A stretch of DNA of 7,169 nt, taken from the NCBI GenBank assembly GCA_034189755.1, contig JAXIHJ010000054.1:1-7169 (forward strand). The letters are read 5' to 3'. Under the pieces are notes generated by a model. That model saw only the letters and a list, made by a program, of their open reading frames with translations. It searched no databases and was not told the origin of the DNA. The DNA is from JAXIHJ01 sp034189755. GTDB lineage: Bacteria; Planctomycetota; Phycisphaerae; SM23-33. Shown in pieces: positions 5,814 to 7,169 of this stretch. Numbering within the stretch: the stretch's first letter is position 1; the number at the start of each line of letters is the position of its first letter. Both the position numbers and the translations under genes were made by a program.

Positions 5814-6767
5814 ATGCCAAAAACCAAAGCCTCCGCCATTATCACAGTCAGCCTGAACCCCGCGATCGACCGCACGATTGAGGTACCGAACTTCACGCCC
5901 GGCGCACACCAAAACGGCAGAGAAATCTCCCGCACCGCCGGCGGCAAAGGCGTGAACGTCTCAGGCGTGCTGAGGTCTCTCGACGTACCGAGCACCGTAA
6001 CCGGCTTTCTCGGCGCCGAAAACCGCGCCGTGTTCGACCCATTCCTGAACGACCCTCTGGTGACGGATGCGTTCCTCGTGCTGGATGGCCGAACGAGGCA
6101 AAACGTTACTATCGCCGACCCGGCTTCGGGCACGGAAACGCACATCCGCGACGACGGGCTAGCCATCGACCAGGCCGCTCTGGCAAACCTTGCCGAAAAG
6201 CTGCGCAGCCTGGCCGGGGCCGAGAGCATCGTAATCTTCAGCGGCTCGCTGCCGCCGGGCGTAGGGCCGGGCGACTTGGCCGACCTCGTCGAGACCTGTG
6301 CCTCCGCCGGCGCGCGTGTGGCTGTGGATACCAGCGGCGATGCGATCCGCGCGATGGCCGGGCGAAAACTCTGGCTTATCAAGCCCAACAGCATGGAGCT
6401 TGCACAACTTGCCGGGCGGGAACTGCCCGACCCGGCTGATGAACTAACGGCGGCCCGATCGCTTACAGCAGACGTGCGGCAGGTTCTGCTGAGTCGCGGC
6501 GGCGAAGGGGCCTGTCTTTTCACGAACGAACTCGCGTTACACGGCCGGGTGGCGGTAGCCGCCGATCGAATCCGCAACACCGTCGGCTGCGGCGATGCGC
6601 TGCTGGGGGCGATGGTCGCCGGTTTGTGGCAGGGGCTGGACCTCCGAGACGCGTTTCGCCTGTCGATTGCCTGCTCAGCCGCCAGCGCGTGCACGATCAG
6701 GCCGGCCGAATTCCAGCACGACGTTATGAAAGAGTTCAGCCGGAAGGTAACGCTTAACGAACTGTAA
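5814..6767 (+). CDS. PfkB-family sugar-phosphate kinase, 1-phosphofructokinase type
   Basis: The 317-residue product belongs to the ribokinase/PfkB fold, most like the 1-phosphofructokinase/LacC (hexose-phosphate kinase) branch. The N-terminus carries VSLNPAIDRTIEV with Asp19, expected in substrate binding. GGKGVNVSGVL (43-53) is the first PfkB signature region. FSGSLPPG (142-149), DTSGDA, IKPNSMEL (189-196) and LLSRGGEGA follow. NTVGCGDALLGA holds the catalytic base Asp261 in GCGD, where most relatives have GAGD. The product phosphorylates a sugar phosphate with ATP, probably fructose 1-phosphate, fructose 6-phosphate or tagatose 6-phosphate; sequence alone does not decide. It starts 8 bases after the ino1 stop, with little Shine-Dalgarno, so coupled translation is likely. 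No fructose PTS gene, the usual partner of fruK, is visible. A role linked to inositol phosphate is conceivable because PfkB-fold inositol kinases exist, but the motifs favour hexose phosphate. Confidence 0.88.
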   Translation: MPKTKASAIITVSLNPAIDRTIEVPNFTPGAHQNGREISRTAGGKGVNVSGVLRSLDVPSTVTGFLGAENRAVFDPFLNDPLVTDAFLVLDGRTRQNVTIADPASGTETHIRDDGLAIDQAALANLAEKLRSLAGAESIVIFSGSLPPGVGPGDLADLVETCASAGARVAVDTSGDAIRAMAGRKLWLIKPNSMELAQLAGRELPDPADELTAARSLTADVRQVLLSRGGEGACLFTNELALHGRVAVAADRIRNTVGCGDALLGAMVAGLWQGLDLRDAFRLSIACSAASACTIRPAEFQHDVMKEFSRKVTLNEL

Positions 6768-6804
6768 GGCCGACCGGCAAAACCAGGCAGCACACAGACA
6801 TCAT

Positions 6805-6811
6805 AAGAGGA
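6805..6811 (+). promoter_or_regulatory. Shine-Dalgarno of lpdA
   Basis: AAGAGGA lies 6 bases before the ATG at 6818, the strongest ribosome site among the last three genes. The 50-base gap after the kinase shows no clear terminator or promoter, so read-through from ino1-pfkB is likely. Confidence 0.65.
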
Positions 6812-6817
6812 TAATTC

Positions 6818-7169
6818 ATGGCTGACCAATTCGACATAGTGGTTATCGGCGCCGGGCCGGGCGGATATATCGCGGCGCTCAAGGCGGCACAGTTGGGCGC
6901 CAAGGTCGCCGTCGTGGAAAAAGCTCACCTCGGCGGAACGTGCCTGAACCACGGCTGCATACCGTCCAAAGCGCTGCTAGCCTCGGCCGAGTTGCTGCAT
7001 CGGATTCGGCGGGCATCGGAGCTGGGCGTCGAGGTCGCTGCCGAGGCCGGCTTCGACTGGCCGGCCATCCAGAAACGCAAGGACAAGACACTCCAGACGC
7101 TCCGCGGCGGCATCAAGGCCCTGTTCGCCGGGCGAGGTGTTACGGTCTTTCAGGGCCGGGCGGTCATGC
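6818..7169 (+). CDS. lpdA: Dihydrolipoyl dehydrogenase, 3'-truncated
   Basis: The first 117 residues are present and the gene continues past the window end; the family is normally about 460-480 residues. This FAD flavoenzyme reoxidises dihydrolipoamide with NAD+ in 2-oxoacid dehydrogenase complexes or the glycine cleavage system. The N-terminus shows the dinucleotide-binding motif VVIGAGPGGY (8-17). The strand-end acid is Glu34 (VVEK), which binds the FAD ribose. The redox disulfide segment is GGTCLNHGCIPSKALL, with Cys42 and Cys47 in the Cys-x4-Cys spacing typical of the lipoamide dehydrogenase and glutathione reductase group. CIPSKAL and the lack of a mercury-binding N-terminal extension favour Lpd over mercuric reductase. 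The residue between Asn and Gly is His, where Val is common. The start is supported by AAGAGGA. The partner complex would be identified from genes beyond the window. Confidence 0.9.
   Translation, partial: MADQFDIVVIGAGPGGYIAALKAAQLGAKVAVVEKAHLGGTCLNHGCIPSKALLASAELLHRIRRASELGVEVAAEAGFDWPAIQKRKDKTLQTLRGGIKALFAGRGVTVFQGRAVM

Noticed and set aside
5717..6952. Long minus-strand open frame (411 codons) opposite the PfkB kinase
   Set aside because: It mirrors a well-supported + strand gene, is rich in Ser, Arg and Pro, has no recognisable motif and crosses gene boundaries. GC-rich codon bias commonly creates such frames.

Overview
The window is GC-rich, densely coding bacterial DNA with every recognisable gene on the + strand. 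The best taxonomic marker is the 131-residue gene at 2531-2926. It matches, from memory, the Minf_1886 / TIGR04138 family, which is described as restricted to Planctomycetes and Verrucomicrobia. I therefore infer a planctomycete-like (PVC) chromosome, probably of the Phycisphaerae type. That lineage is an inference from one family plus general gene style, not a computed placement.

Layout. (1) 2-709: the 3' part of a class I SAM-dependent methyltransferase, entering from upstream. (2) 710-971: a repeat-rich intergenic stretch with a 7-bp tandem repeat, an inverted repeat, a 10-bp tandem repeat and a hairpin plus T-run ending just before the next gene. (3) 972-4130: a tight gene series of metG (methionyl-tRNA synthetase), the Minf_1886-family protein, a 70-residue single-helix membrane protein and a lipoprotein N-acetylmuramoyl-L-alanine amidase. 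The first three overlap by 1-4 bases and a 41-base gap precedes the amidase. (4) 4216-4404: a 62-residue unknown protein with its own Shine-Dalgarno. (5) 4405-4632: an intergenic region with a candidate sigma70-type promoter overlapped by a small inverted repeat. (6) 4633-6767: ino1 (myo-inositol-1-phosphate synthase) followed after 8 bases by a PfkB-family sugar-phosphate kinase of the 1-phosphofructokinase type. (7) 6818-7169: the N-terminal part of dihydrolipoyl dehydrogenase, running off the window.

How the genes fit together. The first operon mixes translation (metG) with envelope functions (a small membrane protein and a peptidoglycan amidase). The second puts glucose-6-phosphate use for inositol synthesis next to a hexose-phosphate kinase, then a central-carbon flavoenzyme. 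All large genes are recognisable housekeeping families with their key motifs intact. I see no mobile element genes, CRISPR array, rRNA or tRNA, and no clear sign of a new multi-gene system. The points worth a second look are the repeat cluster before metG, the ino1-pfkB pair, the ino1 promoter/operator candidate and the two small unassigned proteins.
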